From Ananas comosus (lineage: Eukaryota > Streptophyta > Magnoliopsida > Poales > Bromeliaceae), in NCBI RefSeq assembly GCF_001540865.1, contig NC_033623.1:466614-530613 (forward strand): a stretch of 64,000 nucleotides of DNA, written 5' to 3'. Both the position numbers and the translations under genes were made by a program. Positions within the stretch are counted from its first letter, which is position 1. Each line of letters opens with the position of its first letter. This document shows, piece after piece, positions 26,348-39,900 of the stretch. The notes below the pieces were generated by a model. It made no database searches and was not told the DNA's origin. It saw nothing but the letters and a program-made list of their open reading frames with translations.

Positions 26348-29300
26348 ATGGTGCTCATGGAGCACTCCCCGAGCTCCCTCCTCCGCCTCCTCTTCCTCCT
26401 CCTCGCCTCCCTCCTCCTCCTCCTCTTCCTCCTCTCCTACTCCTACCTCCACCTCCCCTCCTCCCCCTCCTCCTACCTCTCCTCCTCCCCTAAACCCACC
26501 ACCCATAATCACGAAGAGGACGTTCCCCACCACCCCCTCGACCCCCTCACCATCCGCGAGCTCTCCCTCGCCCGCTCCATCCTCCTCTCCACCCCTCCCT
26601 TCTCCTCCTCCTCCTNCACCCTCTCCTCCTCCTCCTCCTCCTCCTCCTCCTCCTCCTCTCCTCTCTCCATCCACTCCCTCTCCCTCCTCGAGCCCCCCAA
26701 GCCCCTCGTCCTCTCATGGCGCCCGGGCGCCCCCCTCCCCCCTCGCCGCGCCCTCGCCGTCCTCCGCTTCCGCTCCGCCCCCTACGTCGTCTCCGTCGAC
26801 CTCTCCGGCGCCACCGTCTCCCACCTCCCCTTCAACTCCTCGGGCTTCCCCGCCATGACCATCGAGGACATGACGTCGTCGACGTGGGCGCCGCTCGCCG
26901 ACCCCGAGTTCAACCGGACGGTGCTCGCCCGCGGCGTCCGGCTCTCCGACCTCGCCTGCCTGCCCATCTCCCCCGGCTGGTTCGGCCCCGACGAGGAGGG
27001 CCGCCGGGTGATCAAGATCCAGTGCTACTCCGCCGACGGCACCGCCAACTTCTACATGCGCCCCATCGAGGGCCTCACCGTCCTCCTCGACCTCGACACC
27101 AAGGAGGTCCTCCGCATCTCCGACCGCGGCTCCGCCATCCCCATCCCCGCCGCCGCCAACACCGACTACCGCTACGACTCCCGCACCGCCCAAACCAAGA
27201 AGAACAAGCGGGTGCGTACTGCTGTGCACCTCCCATCAAATTATAAAAATATTAAAACACCGTTCTCCTCCTCCTGATATCATATGACCCGTGTCTCACG
27301 ATATCTATCAAAGGAGGCGTACGGTCTCATCCATCGTCTATCATGATTAGTTAGCGCGAATTTTAAAGCATGTCGAATGGCGGATATATGAGACGGTCTT
27401 ATTCTGCGGACTGTCCTTTATAAAATTATTGTCTGTTTTTCCGGTCAGAATAGAAGCATGGTATATGGTGGACGAGACCGTCTTATGATACACACCGTCC
27501 TTCATAAAATTTTGTCTCTATGGCTAGTCAGAACAGAAGGTGCTGAGTTCGTAGGCAAGCATGACACGATCATCGATCAATCGGCATGGTTGTTTTGAAT
27601 GCAAAACAGGTGCGTCCGGTGAACCCGATGTCGATGGAGCAGCCGGCGGGGCCGAGCTTCGAGGTGGAGAACGGGCACCAGGTGAAGTGGGCCGGGTGGG
27701 ACTTCCACATAAAGGCGGACGCGCGGGCGGGGATCGTGGTGTCCGGGGTGGGGATCGTGGACCCGGAGAGCGGGGAGCGGAGGGAGGTGATGTACAAGGG
27801 GATGGCGTCGGAGCTGTTCGTGCCGTACATGGACCCGTCGGAGGCCTGGTACTTCAAGACCTACATGGACGCCGGCGAGTACGGGTTCGGCCTGCAGGCC
27901 ATGCCCCTCGTGCCGCTCAACGACTGCCCGCGCAACGCCTACTATCTCGACGGCGTCTTCGCCGCCGCCGACGGCCGGCCCTACGTCAGGGATAACATGA
28001 TCTGCATCTTCGAGCGGTACGCCGGCGACATCGCGTGGCGCCACTCCGAGAGCCCCATCACGGGAATGGATGTAAGATCCGATAGTGAAGCACAAAAACC
28101 TGCACACTATTAAATAGAGCCACAAATGAGAACCAAATAGAATTTAAACTTGATAAAAGTGTTGCAGATAAGGGAGGTGAGGCCGAAGGTGACGCTGGTG
28201 GCGAGGATGGCGGCGTCGGTGGCCAACTACGACTACATCGTCGACTGGGAGTTCCAAACCGACGGACTCATCCGCATCAAGGTCTATCTCATTCTTTTTT
28301 GTTGAATATTTTAAAAATATTAAATATCATTCTCAATCAGCTTTATTTTATTTAATTTTTTTTTTACAAATTATTTCAATTGGATTTTATTTATTTCTAA
28401 TGGTGACTATGAATAGAGTGGATATATAGGGACAGAGATATTTTCGTGTTCATTTGTAGATGCTTGCTACATGACATTCATTGCCGAGACGACTATTTTG
28501 GACGCACTGTAACCGTTGTGCATCACTGTTGCCACATGGACAATTGGGATGCACGCATGAGAGAACCTTTGACACTTCAACATCGTGCATGTTTCAATTT
28601 TGACTTTTTCAGCTTCAAATTTTAAGATAATTGGAGCTTAATTTAATATAGATGCTTTTTAAGTCCATATAAATAAAATTCAGAGGGTCAATTTCAAAAG
28701 AGGTTAAAGTTTAGGGGGTGTGTACCGAGTGCCTGATGCGCATTTTGACACGGGTCGGGTCCAATGTGATCGGGTTCGAACCCAATGTGCATGTGATGCG
28801 TGCATGCATGCAGGTGGGGCTGAGCGGGATCCTGATGGTGCGTGGGGCCCCCTACACGCACGTGAGCGAGGTGCCGGCGCACGTGGACCCGTACGGCACG
28901 GTGCTGTCGGAGAACGTGGTGGGGGTGATCCACGACCACTACGTCACGTTCCGCCTCGACCTCGACGTCGGCGGCGCCGCCAACAACTCCTTCGTCCGTG
29001 TCGCCCTCTCGCGCCATGACACCTCCGCCGACCGGTCAGGGTCCAAGTCGCCGCGCGCCAGCTACCTTGCGGCGACGCGCCACGTTGCGCGGTCCGAGGG
29101 CGACGCGCGCGTGCGGCTCAGCCTCTACGACCCCGCCGAGTTCCACGTCATCAACCCCGCCAGGACGACGCGTGTCGGCAACCCCCTGGGTTACAAGGTC
29201 GTGCCGGCTGGCACCGCCGCCAGCTTGCTTGACCCCCAGGATCCGCCGCAGCTCCGCGGTGCGTTCACCAATAATCAGGTAATTATATATCTGAGCTCTA

Positions 29301-30518
29301 CCACCACTGTATAGAATAGTTAGGTGGTCACTAGAATAGCTATTTAAGAAGCTGAGAAAAGGGTTCCAATCCTACACATGCGTTTTATTAAAGAAAAATT
29401 ATAAGTGCTTGTATACATAGAGAGATATCTTGTTCATATGTATATCTAGTTATTGTCTTTTTTTTCTGAGAGATAGGTAAGCGTGTTACCCGCTTCGTTT
29501 ATTTCATTTAGAAATAAATATAGTTGGAAATGTGAATCAACTAAGATTCGAAATTAAGACCTCGAATATCAACCACCAAGCGCTTTATCTAGTTATTGTC
29601 ACATGATTTTGTTTGTGCTCCTCTTATAATTAAAATGACTACTACATATGATGTGTGCTAGATTTGGGTGACACCCTACAATGAGAGTGAGGAATGGGCT
29701 GGGGGGCTGTTTGTGTACCAAAGCAAAGGGGATGACACATTGGCTGTTTGGTCAGAAAGGTATGGTGGTAAATTAATTTTTCATAAATTATAAGAATCTA
29801 ATTCAATAGTTCTTTTGTGAACTTAATTTGATAGTTTTGTTGATGATTGATGATATACACATATATTTTAATAAGTCAGTTTTATGTATACAATATCTAT
29901 TCAATGTTTCATTATTATAATATATACATATATATATTTCATTCCATATGTGACAATTTATTCGTACAAAAAAGAGTAAATCATTTAGTAGTATCGATCA
30001 TATGTATAAAATTGACCCTCATCAGCTAATTTAAGATATCAATAGCATTACTTATTGAATTACGAATTTATTTTAATTAAATAAGACGAAAGACGGCCCC
30101 CTTCAAAAATCAGACATTGGAATCTTTTGGTTGGAATTGTTGATTCACGGCGCTACTTATTTGACTGATCTTGTTTAATTATATGTGATTGTGTTTCTGA
30201 ATTTCTAAAAGTTTAAGATGTTAGAGAACAGAATTTTAATATTTGTACCGACATTCTTCTTGGTTGTTGTTGTTGTTGTTGATGAATGTACACAGGGATA
30301 GGCCAATTGAAAACAAGGACATTGTGTTGTGGTACACCCTAGGGTTTCACCACATACCATGCCAAGAGGATTTTCCGATCATGCCGACGGTGTCTTCAAG
30401 CTTCGATCTCAAGCCCGTCAACTTCTTCGAGCGCAATCCTATCCTCTGGGACCCGCCGAACTCCGAGAAAGACCTACCGGTTTGCACTGCAGCGTCAACA
30501 GCGGCGATGGCGGCTTAA
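26348..30518 (+). CDS. CuAO: Primary amine (copper amine) oxidase, copy 1
   Basis: Six exons (26348-27211, 27610-28071, 28168-28281, 28814-29278, 29662-29759, 30296-30518) give 741 aa. The enzyme oxidatively deaminates di- or monoamines such as putrescine, giving aldehyde, ammonia and H2O2. The topaquinone motif NYDY is present (Tyr ~463). The copper ligands are the HDH pair (~520/522) and a His in [12 protein letters not shown] (~686). The catalytic base lies in [10 protein letters not shown] (~375). The N-terminus has a Leu-rich signal anchor (residues ~13-30), so secretion or membrane anchoring is inferred. A poly-Ser (TCC)n stretch near residue 90 contains one undetermined base (26616). 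Exon 1 is extremely GC-rich. The ATG at 26357 is an alternative start. The gene faces a second copy tail to tail. Confidence 0.95.
27367..27540. repeat. Diverged two-copy tandem repeat in amine oxidase 1 intron 1
   Basis: Two ~80-90 bp units (27367-27456, 27457-27540) share a MGACSGTCTTAT core, CCTTYATAAAATT and GTCAGAAYAGAAG. The intron carrying them has no counterpart in copy 2. Confidence 0.6.
29458..29585 (-). mobile_element. tRNA-derived-type SINE, copy 1 (amine oxidase 1 intron 4)
   Basis: A T-run at the left end marks the tail of a minus-strand copy. Perfect 15-base duplications TATCTAGTTATTGTC stand at 29443-29457 and 29586-29600. The body matches the copies at 31356-31486 and 34162-34309, including the GAAATAAACGAAGCGGGTA segment on the minus strand. 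Confidence 0.82.
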
Positions 30519-33271
30519 CGGAAGCGTATCAGTTCTCCTCTTAGACATTATGAGCTTCTTGAATGAGAAAAATGGGGTAATTGATGCAATGAATGGACTA
30601 GAATTTTTGTACAGTGGTTTCTCCATGAAAGATGTTGCTGCATTTTGAAACTTGGGCATATATTGTAAAATAACTGTTCGACTTTTGAAAATAATTAAGA
30701 GACCGAAGGATAGTATTTTAATATTTTATGTTCAACACTTCTGTTTAGGCTTGATACTTTTTTATAGGTAAGACGAGAGATTTAAACTCAAACTATTTGC
30801 TCTGATACCGTGTGCGGAAATAACTTATGTTAACTCTATCCTATCATATCAGGGATTTGCCTGCACTATTTATAATTACACTTTGATGACATTGGCACAG
30901 TAAATGTAGATTTTCCTTCTTATGATTTGTATTATTTATCTATGAAAGAGGGCGAGAAATTGAGTACACTAATGCTATATATATATAGGCTTTATTTCAT
31001 GCATTAAGGTGTGAGCTCAACCTGGATGAATTTTTAGTAATCTCCTTGATCATATATTTCACAATTTACTTATCTCTTTGTTAGATATTTGTTCTTCGAA
31101 TTTACAAAAATAGTTTTATCATGTTATGTTTCAGCCCCTGCTACTAATTAATGATAAGATCTCTGATAGGGAATGATCCAATCATATCAAAATGATGTTT
31201 TAATTAGAGATAACCTTGTTCTACATCACTGTTGGGGAAAACCTATAAATGATGCTGGGTCCCAACAAGAGACTTGCAAACACATGAAGCAGACCCTTCA
31301 ACCACTCCAGATGTTGATATTAAACATTTTGAAACATGGACGAGTCCAACAAGTTTTTTTTTGAGATATAGGCAGCATTCTATCTGTTTTGTTTATTTTA
31401 TTTAAAAATAAACTTAGCTGAAAATGTGAATTAATTAGAATTCAAATTTGGAATCTCGGATACCAACTACCCAAGTCCTTTGCCAAGAGTCCAACAAGTT
31501 ACCGGTACTGATATGCCAGGTTGTTACAGCTTTGCATATCTTAGAATAAGTGAATGGTTTAACTTTTTAAGGTCGACGCTCATGTCAGAATTCATATTTA
31601 AAATTTCTACAGATAAATTATCTAGCTACTAACTGTTATATGTACAGAGCTGACTTATAAATTCTATATTTTGTGGTCCAGTTTGAAATACATGGAGCAC
31701 AATTTGATTGAAAATTTCACAAGCAGTAATTGATTCCACCAATCCCACCATTTAGTGGAATCCTATGGTGATTCCAGGCCAGCACTGCAGGCCAAAGCCA
31801 GAGAAAGCAATTGGCTAGCTGGTGATGATGATCAGAGGAGAAAAGTGGGATTCCTCCAAAAGCACTTCTCGAGTTGATAAAATATCTTGGATGCACCATC
31901 ATCTCCTATTGTCTCTTATTAGAGTTAGGAGATTGTGACCTAAAGATAGGGATGATGAGCATGCAACTTGGGCTAGCTTCAAAGGAGAGCAAGTGAAAGG
32001 TCCCATTCACAAACTACTTTTGATCTCTTATTTTTGGACCATTTTGGATGCATAAATATCTTATTCTATACCATTTTTTTTCAAACTTGCTCAAACGTAA
32101 AAATATTCTATTCATTAATATTATACTTTTTTGTTTATTCGGGGAGTATGGCGTAGTCAGTAGATGAATTATGATCGGACGCTAAAAAAAAAATCTAATA
32201 ATGTATTAGTATCAATGAATAGGTTAACTATTGTTGCCTATTTGTTGGATGTATAATTAAGTGGGTCTCTTCTAATTGGACTATAAGAGTTTGAGAGTGA
32301 TGGAGTGGTGACAAAAAAAGTTAATTTTTCAAGGAAGAAGCACTTAATTTGTACCTAATCATCAACTTAATTAAATTAAAAACCTTTCTTGGCCACTATA
32401 GAACATTTTTCAATGGCCTATTGGCTTAATTTCTTAATGTTGATAGTGACCTCGGAATAGCGTACTATGACGTAACCAACATACAACAATAGGAAAATGT
32501 TATTTGTGCACTCTATTAGCCTTATAATTGGAGTTGCAGTGCTATTCGATGTAGCACTATTTAAATTGAAGTTTCTGTTTTTGGACTTCAGAATTTTATT
32601 CTAATTTTCCACCATGTTTGTAAGTTTTTGAATTTTGTTTGCTATATATGTAGTCTATTTAAAATAATTGCCACTACAGATACATGAAGCAAAGTTCATT
32701 AAACACTTTGTGTGTACATATCATCTTTCCTTTTACCCAGGTTATACTCATATAATCACCAAATCAATTTTGTATCAGCTTTAAATTAAATGCCTTTCTT
32801 ATTCTTCAATCAGAGGGACCCCTTACTGTAACCAAAATTTTTCAGATGCCCTTTTTTTCACTTTTACGTTAGAGCAGCTGGTTGATATATATTCTTATTG
32901 AATCCTGTGGGTCTTGAAATTTGAATTCGAAATTGTGCATTTTAATTACAAGTAGGTTTAGGGGATGTGGAGGTCATCCATAGATTTTAATAAGAACGAA
33001 CAATCACAAATCAATAGAAAGTTTTTATATACATATATAGTTACAGTAATTCCAATGTATATATATATATATATATATCCTCACAATATTATATAGCAGG
33101 ATATATATATATATATAGAACCAAGGATAAGAAGGAACTTATCCTCACCTACAAGCTAGCTATTAATTTTCCTTGTACTAAATCAACATATATTCTATGA
33201 ACTTTTGTAATTTATATCATTTGAATGACCTTCAAATAGATTTTTTTTTTTTAACTTCTATTTTTTATTTT
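30519..33271. other. Spacer between the two convergent amine oxidase genes
   Basis: AT-rich DNA of 2.75 kb holds both 3' UTRs, one SINE (31356-31486) and a (TA)n-rich area near 33.05-33.12 kb. A GCTCTGATACC at 30790-30800 resembles a reverse primer-binding site, but no LTR was recognised beside it. No gene was seen. Confidence 0.6.
31356..31486 (-). mobile_element. tRNA-derived-type SINE, copy 2
   Basis: Perfect 14-base duplications GAGTCCAACAAGTT lie at 31342-31355 and 31487-31500. The T-run at the left is the tail of a minus-strand copy. The minus strand carries a B-box-like segment near ATTTGAATTC and the same AAATAAAC block as the other copies. Confidence 0.8.
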
Positions 33272-36090
33272 TTATTTTTGGACAGATGCTTGTGGTCTAC
33301 ACACAGGGAAATCATCTTCAGTATATGGCTTGGCCCTAAGGATAGGGTTCCTTCTGAAGAAGTTAACAGGCTTAAGATCAAATGTGGAGGACACAGTGGG
33401 CATGATAGGATAGTCCTCTTGGCATGGGATGTGGTGGAACCCCATTGTGTACCATAACACAATGTCCCTATTCTCAATTGGCCTATTCCTGCCACACACA
33501 AAAAAAAAAAAGAAAAAAAGAATCAATTTTATTCATTATTTGATGAAAAATTAGAGTAAAAGGAGATTTTGCTTATATATAACCCTGCAAAATTACCAAT
33601 TTAATATATTAAGTACACATACTTATGTAAAAGAGTTATATATATATCCATGCAATGGTGGAAGTTTCTAATTGTAGTAATCAGTAGGAGCTTAATTAAC
33701 TAGGTTTTGCAAAGCTATGAGCTTGTTTGCTTTGGTTGCTGTTTTTATTTTCAGTTATAATCAGAGACAAAAATTTAAAATATATGGCATGCAAAAAAAC
33801 TGATCTTGGAAGGTCAATATAAATGTTTTACCCAAATATTAATGAGGTGTATACATGTAACTAGAAATATTTTACCCAATAAATTGATGGTTTTTGAAGG
33901 ATAGCAATATATAAGATACATGAAATTATGGAATGAAAGGAAAGAATTTAATAAGCTAACTTACTTTTCAGACCACTGGGCAAGTGTGTCTTTTCCTTGA
34001 CTTTGGTACACAAAAAATCCACCTGCCCATTCCTCACTAGCATTGTACTGAGTCACCCATATCTGCTCAGAATAGAATAACTCCAGTTAATGTCATTATA
34101 TATACATGTGTGTATTTGTATGGAGTTGAACTTTCGTGCTTTTAAAAGTATATATAGAAACACCAACTGTCCCTGGAGCAAGTGGCAAAAGGCTTGGTGG
34201 TTGGTATCCGAGACCCAAATTCGAATCCTAGTTGATTCACATTTCTTGCTAAGTTTATTTCTAAATGAAATAAACGAAGCAGGTAGCGTGCTACCTATCT
34301 CTCTAAAAAAAAAGTATATATAGAAACTCAACATATTTGCGATTTTTCAACTTTCGGATTTTTAACATATAAGACACATCATTAATAATACTGTACGGAC
34401 CTTGAAATGATCCGACGACTAAAAAATTATAAACACAAATACTCAGGTGCTTTTAAAAGCAGAGAAGCAGCTATATCTATATATATGTCTTTACATAGAA
34501 CATAATATATCTAACCAATTTGGCATGTAGGTTCTCAGTTTGAGTATTATTTAAAAAAAAATTATGAAAAATTATATCACAAGCTTATGATCGAGCTCAT
34601 ACGTTTTACGTCCAAATTTTGTTCTTTTAACTATTATTTTATGTAGCACTATTAGAGAGAGAGAGAGAAAATGAGCGCAAATATACACACAATATATATA
34701 TGCATGCATTTGTATATATATACATATACATGCACGTACCTGGTTGTTTGTGAACGCAGCTCGCTCCTGCGGTGGATCATCCAAGTCGAGCAAGCTCGCA
34801 GCGGTCGCGCCGGGGACGATCTTATACCCCGTGGGGTTCCCGACGCTCGACGTCCTCTTCGCGTTCACCACATGAAACTCCGATGGGTCGTAGAGCTTCA
34901 GCTTAATCCGCGCGTCCTCCTCCGTCTTCGCGACCCGCCTCTCGACCCTCAGGTAGCTCTTGCGGGGGGACTCCCCCGCGCCCGTCTCCTGCTTCACGAT
35001 GTGCACGTCGACGAACGAGTTCTCGGGGCCGTCGACGTCCATGTCCAAGTAGAAGGTGACGTAGTGGTCGTGCACCACACCGATTAGGTTTTCGGTTAGT
35101 AGGGTTCCGTAGAGATCCTCATGTTCCGGAACTTGGCTCATGTTCTTGTAAACTGTTCCCTTCACCATCAACATGCCACTGAGACTAACCTATATAGATA
35201 TATAGAATGTAATAACATTATTATTATCATTATATACCAGATCACAGTTAATATAGTATTATAAGTATTATTTGACGTATAAATTGAAGGTAAAAACATG
35301 CCACTGAGACTAACCTATATATATATATATAATGTAATAACATTATTATCATTACCAGATCACAGTTAACATAGTATTGAGTATTATTTGACGTATAAAT
35401 TGAAGGTAAAAACGTAAAGAAGTTACCTAAACTACTATTCATGCATCCTTTCAGTTTATTTGGTTTAAGCTGGTCAACGACACTTTTTAACTTCAACATT
35501 TGAGTTAATTATTTATTTTAGTAATTTATAGTTGCGAGAATTGCATGAAGTAAACTAATTAAATATGTAAAATGAACGAAACATTCAAATTTTAAAGTTA
35601 GAGTATCATTGACCAACTTTTATCAAAAAATTAAAATGTTAGGTAGCACAATCAAAATTTTGAAAGGTTGGGTAGTCGATTCAAAATAGTCCGTATATAA
35701 TTTATATAACAGTTTTATAAATTATTACGTATAGTTTACAAACTGATTGGTCATTAGTAAAAATTGAACTCTTAATATTATTACTCTTATACTCACTAAT
35801 TTAATGCAAGTTATATATATAGTGTGAAGGAGACCTAGTAAAGTCAATTAAAAGCGATATATATAGAATTAGACTGGCATACTATTAATAGCATCAAGCT
35901 ATTGATGCTATTAGGTTTTCGGCCCTTAATGAAAAAATATACTGTTAGGATGATGGGTGGGCCCCTAGGATTGAGTGAGTTGTTGGTTAAATAGTATAAT
36001 CTAACGGATGAAAATAATCAAAGGATTAAATCTAACGGCGGAAAACTTGGTAACACCAAGCGCTTGGTGCTATCGATAGTATTCCAGCCG

Positions 36091-36169
<79 letters not shown>

Positions 36170-36927
36170 TATGCTACTATACTATCAATAGTACCAAGCC
36201 CTTGGTACTATTGAGTTTTCGGCCGTTAGATAAAAGGATGTGCAGTTATGATGATAGTGGTCCCCGATTAAATTGATANTATATATATATATATATATAT
36301 ATATAGAATTATGCTACTATACTATCAATAGTACCAAGCCCTTGGTACTATTGAGTTTTCGGCCGTTAGATAAAAGGATGTGCAGTTATGATGATAGTGG
36401 TCCCCGATTAAATTGATAATGGTCCCCTAGGGTTGAGTCAGTGGTGGTTTAATAGTATAATCTAACGGGTGGAAATGATCAAAGGGTAGATCTAACGGTA
36501 GAAAACTCAATAGTACCAAGGGCTTGGTACTATCGATAGTATAGTAGCTGGACTCATATATATATATATATATATACACTTTGGTAATTTTCACAAAAGT
36601 CCTCCAGCACTGCAAATTTATTGGTGAGTCCCTCACAACACATTTGTTTACCACAAAAGCTTTTCCACAACAAACCTCGTGAAAATCTACGAATAAAATA
36701 TAAGGCTTTTTCCAAAATTTCCATATCTTCAAAAACACTGAATCCATAAATAGACTTTACTATGACCTCTGGCACAACCAGACTTTTCAAGTGATGAATT
36801 CGTTTTGTTGGATTCTGATTCCATTTTANAGCAATTACAGCTGACCAGCTAGAAAGAGTAGTTTCAATTGAACCCTCTTTCTGATCGTTTTGTAACTCAG
36901 AAAATTTCTTCTTGTGCACCCATGCAC

Positions 36928-36992
<65 letters not shown>

Positions 36993-39900
36993 GAGCTCCT
37001 ATACTTTTAAAAGTACTAAGTTATTGTGCTTGTAGATTTTTTACCATTGGATTAAGAGATGTGCAGTTAGGATGATGTGGGGCCCATAGCGTTGAATGGG
37101 TGGTTGGTTGAATGATATAATCTAATGGGTAAAAATGATCAAACGGATAAATCTAATTATAAAAAATTTACAAGTACCAAGTGTTACAAGCACCATAGTC
37201 GGACTCTATAGATATATACCTATATGTATATATATAATTGAAATTAAGATTGGTATGTAAACAAATTGAGTACGTACCTTGATTCGAATAAGCCCATCCG
37301 TTTGAAACTCCCAATCCACTATGTAGTCATAATTTCCAACAGACGCAGACATTCGCGCAACCAAAGTTATCTTTGGACGCACTTCACGTATCTACATATA
37401 TAAACCCATAATACGTCCAATAAGAATTGGGAAAATAATAAGATGATGATGATGATAATGATAATGATAATTATAATAACAGAGAAGGATAGAGATACAT
37501 AAATAAAATGGGAGAACAAATTTTTTTTATAAAAAATGAAAAATTTGTTTTTCATAATCGCACGCATAATTATGGTTCACATATGAATTTACTATTAACT
37601 ATTAATTACTATGGTAAAAAGAGAGATCAATCTCACCTCGAAAGTTAATTGATATTTTGGTAAATGTTGATATATTTATATATATATATATATGCTGAAT
37701 ATGTATAAGCAAATACATTATATACGATGTTATAGATATGTTTTGTGTGTAGGAGATCGACTGCATACTTTCTGAAGTCAAAATATTTTTGATTGACTCA
37801 AATTAAATAAATTAAAATATTAAATAATAAAATTAAAATTTTAAAAAATTAAATAATCAGATTAAAATAGTTCATAATTTAGATAACTTTGAAACGTGTT
37901 TACGTAGAATTTTTAAATTTTTGTTTAATAAAGGAGGCAGTAGGTGAAGTGTTCCCTCTTTGCTGTATCCATCGCACATGGCATTAAAATTCATGCCAAT
38001 TTTCCAACCCGAAAAGGACTTATCAGAGCAATATGACTAGTCGAATCATCTTTTCATTCATGATTATAACTTGTCATGTGATTGTCCCAAATCTAAAAGC
38101 CATTTTTTTCTTTAAAAGAAAAAAGCTAATTGTACACTCCTTTTGGAGTTTACATTTTTTATGTCCCACTGTGGGTGGTCTACACTAGTCAACAATATGT
38201 TTAATAAAAAAAAATTTCATACTAAGAATGGATAAGATGTACAACGTATAATCCTTTTGGGGTATATGTGTAGTATTGCTCAATTCTCAGTATGTCAACA
38301 AAAAAAAAAAGATAACTATATGGGAGTACGTATATGTAAAAGTTGGTGAAATCCAGTTGAAAAATATAAGTAAATTATAAGAAATGAATCACAAAAGATC
38401 GGTCTGATAATTTTTTTTAAAACAAAATTACGGGCATAAACATCAAAAGTTTTAAAGTTCATATGCTCATTTGTATGTTAGCTATAGTTAATCCAGTCCT
38501 GTTTTTTTTTTTTTGAAATTTTTATATATATTATTAATATATTGACACAAATGTTATGGAAATTCGTGGCGGTTCATATGCACACTTAGATAGTGCCATA
38601 TGGGTTTTGTAAACTTAAGAGAGAGTTGGAACCAAAATCTTTTGTTTTTTAATACCTAAATTAAAATGTTTTCGTGATTGTGGACTTAGTTGTAAATAGG
38701 TATTTGTGTAGGGCTATAGTTGTAAAAAAGAAGGAAATATCCACATAGTAAGGGATCTTTTTGGCGGGATTCGGGTGGGGAAGGAATCTTACGTTGATTC
38801 CCGTGGTGGGCCCCTCGGAGTGGCGCCACGCCACGTCACCTTCGTAGCGCTCGAAGACGCACACCATTCCGGGCCGGACGAACGGCCTCCCGTCCGACCC
38901 GGCGAGCACCCCGTCCATCAGATACGCGCCACGTGGGCAGTCGTTTATCGGGTCGAGCGACATCGCCTGCAGCCCGAACCCGTACTCGCCCGCATCCAAA
39001 TACGCCTTGAAGTACCACCCCTCGGTCGGGTCCATGTACGGCACGAATAATTCCGACGCCATTCCTTTGTACATCACCTCTCTCGCCTTACCGGTTTCCG
39101 GGTCGTTTATTCTCGCGCGGGATATTATCATCCCCGCCCGGGAGTCCGGGCGCACGTGCAGCTCCCACCCGGCCCACCGGATCACGTGCGCCCCCTCCAC
39201 CGTGAAGCTCGGGCCCTCCGGTTGTTCGAGCGTTATTGGGTTCAGCTTGTATTGCGCCCTCTGTTTTGTTGTTTTCTTTTTCTGGACGTCGTATCGATAG
39301 TCGGTGTCGTCGTCGGAGGGGAGGGGGATTGGTTGTTTGTTGTCGAGGATTTCGATCACTCGGTTCTTGTCGAGGTCGACTAAGACGGTGAGGCCCTCGA
39401 CGGGGCGCATGTAGAAGTTAGCGGTGCCGGCGTGGGAGTAGCACTGGACTTTTGCGAGGCGGGCGGATTCTTCGGTTTTGCCGAACCAGCCGGCGGGGAG
39501 GGGGACGCAGGTGAGGTCGGAGGGGGCGAGGCTGCGCGAGCGGACTGCTTGGAGGAAGGGCGGATCGGCGAAGGGGGCCGACGTAGCGCGGGACATGTCG
39601 TCGGCGGTGAGGATCGGGTAGCCGTGGGCGGCGGAGAGGGGGACCGTGTCATGGTGAATTACGCGCTTTGAGGAGATGTCGACAGTGAGGAGGTGGGATA
39701 GGGAGGAGGAAGGGGAGTAGGCGACGACGAGGGCGCGGCGAGGGGGGAGGGGGTTGATGCCGGGGCGCCAGGAGCGGACTACAGATTTGGAAGGCTCGGC
39801 GAGGGAGAGGGAGTGGATTGAGGGGAAAGGGTTCGGGGAGGCGAAGGGAGGGTGGGAAAGGAGGACAGACCGGACGGTGGAGATTTCATCGACAGTAAGC

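Noticed and set aside
26714..28125. Long open frames on the minus strand and in other plus frames across the amine oxidase exons
   Set aside because: They are shadows of very GC-rich coding exons; the amine oxidase frame has motifs and splice sites, the others do not.
30786..30805. Reverse primer-binding-like GCTCTGATACC
   Set aside because: No LTR with TG...CA ends was recognised next to it.
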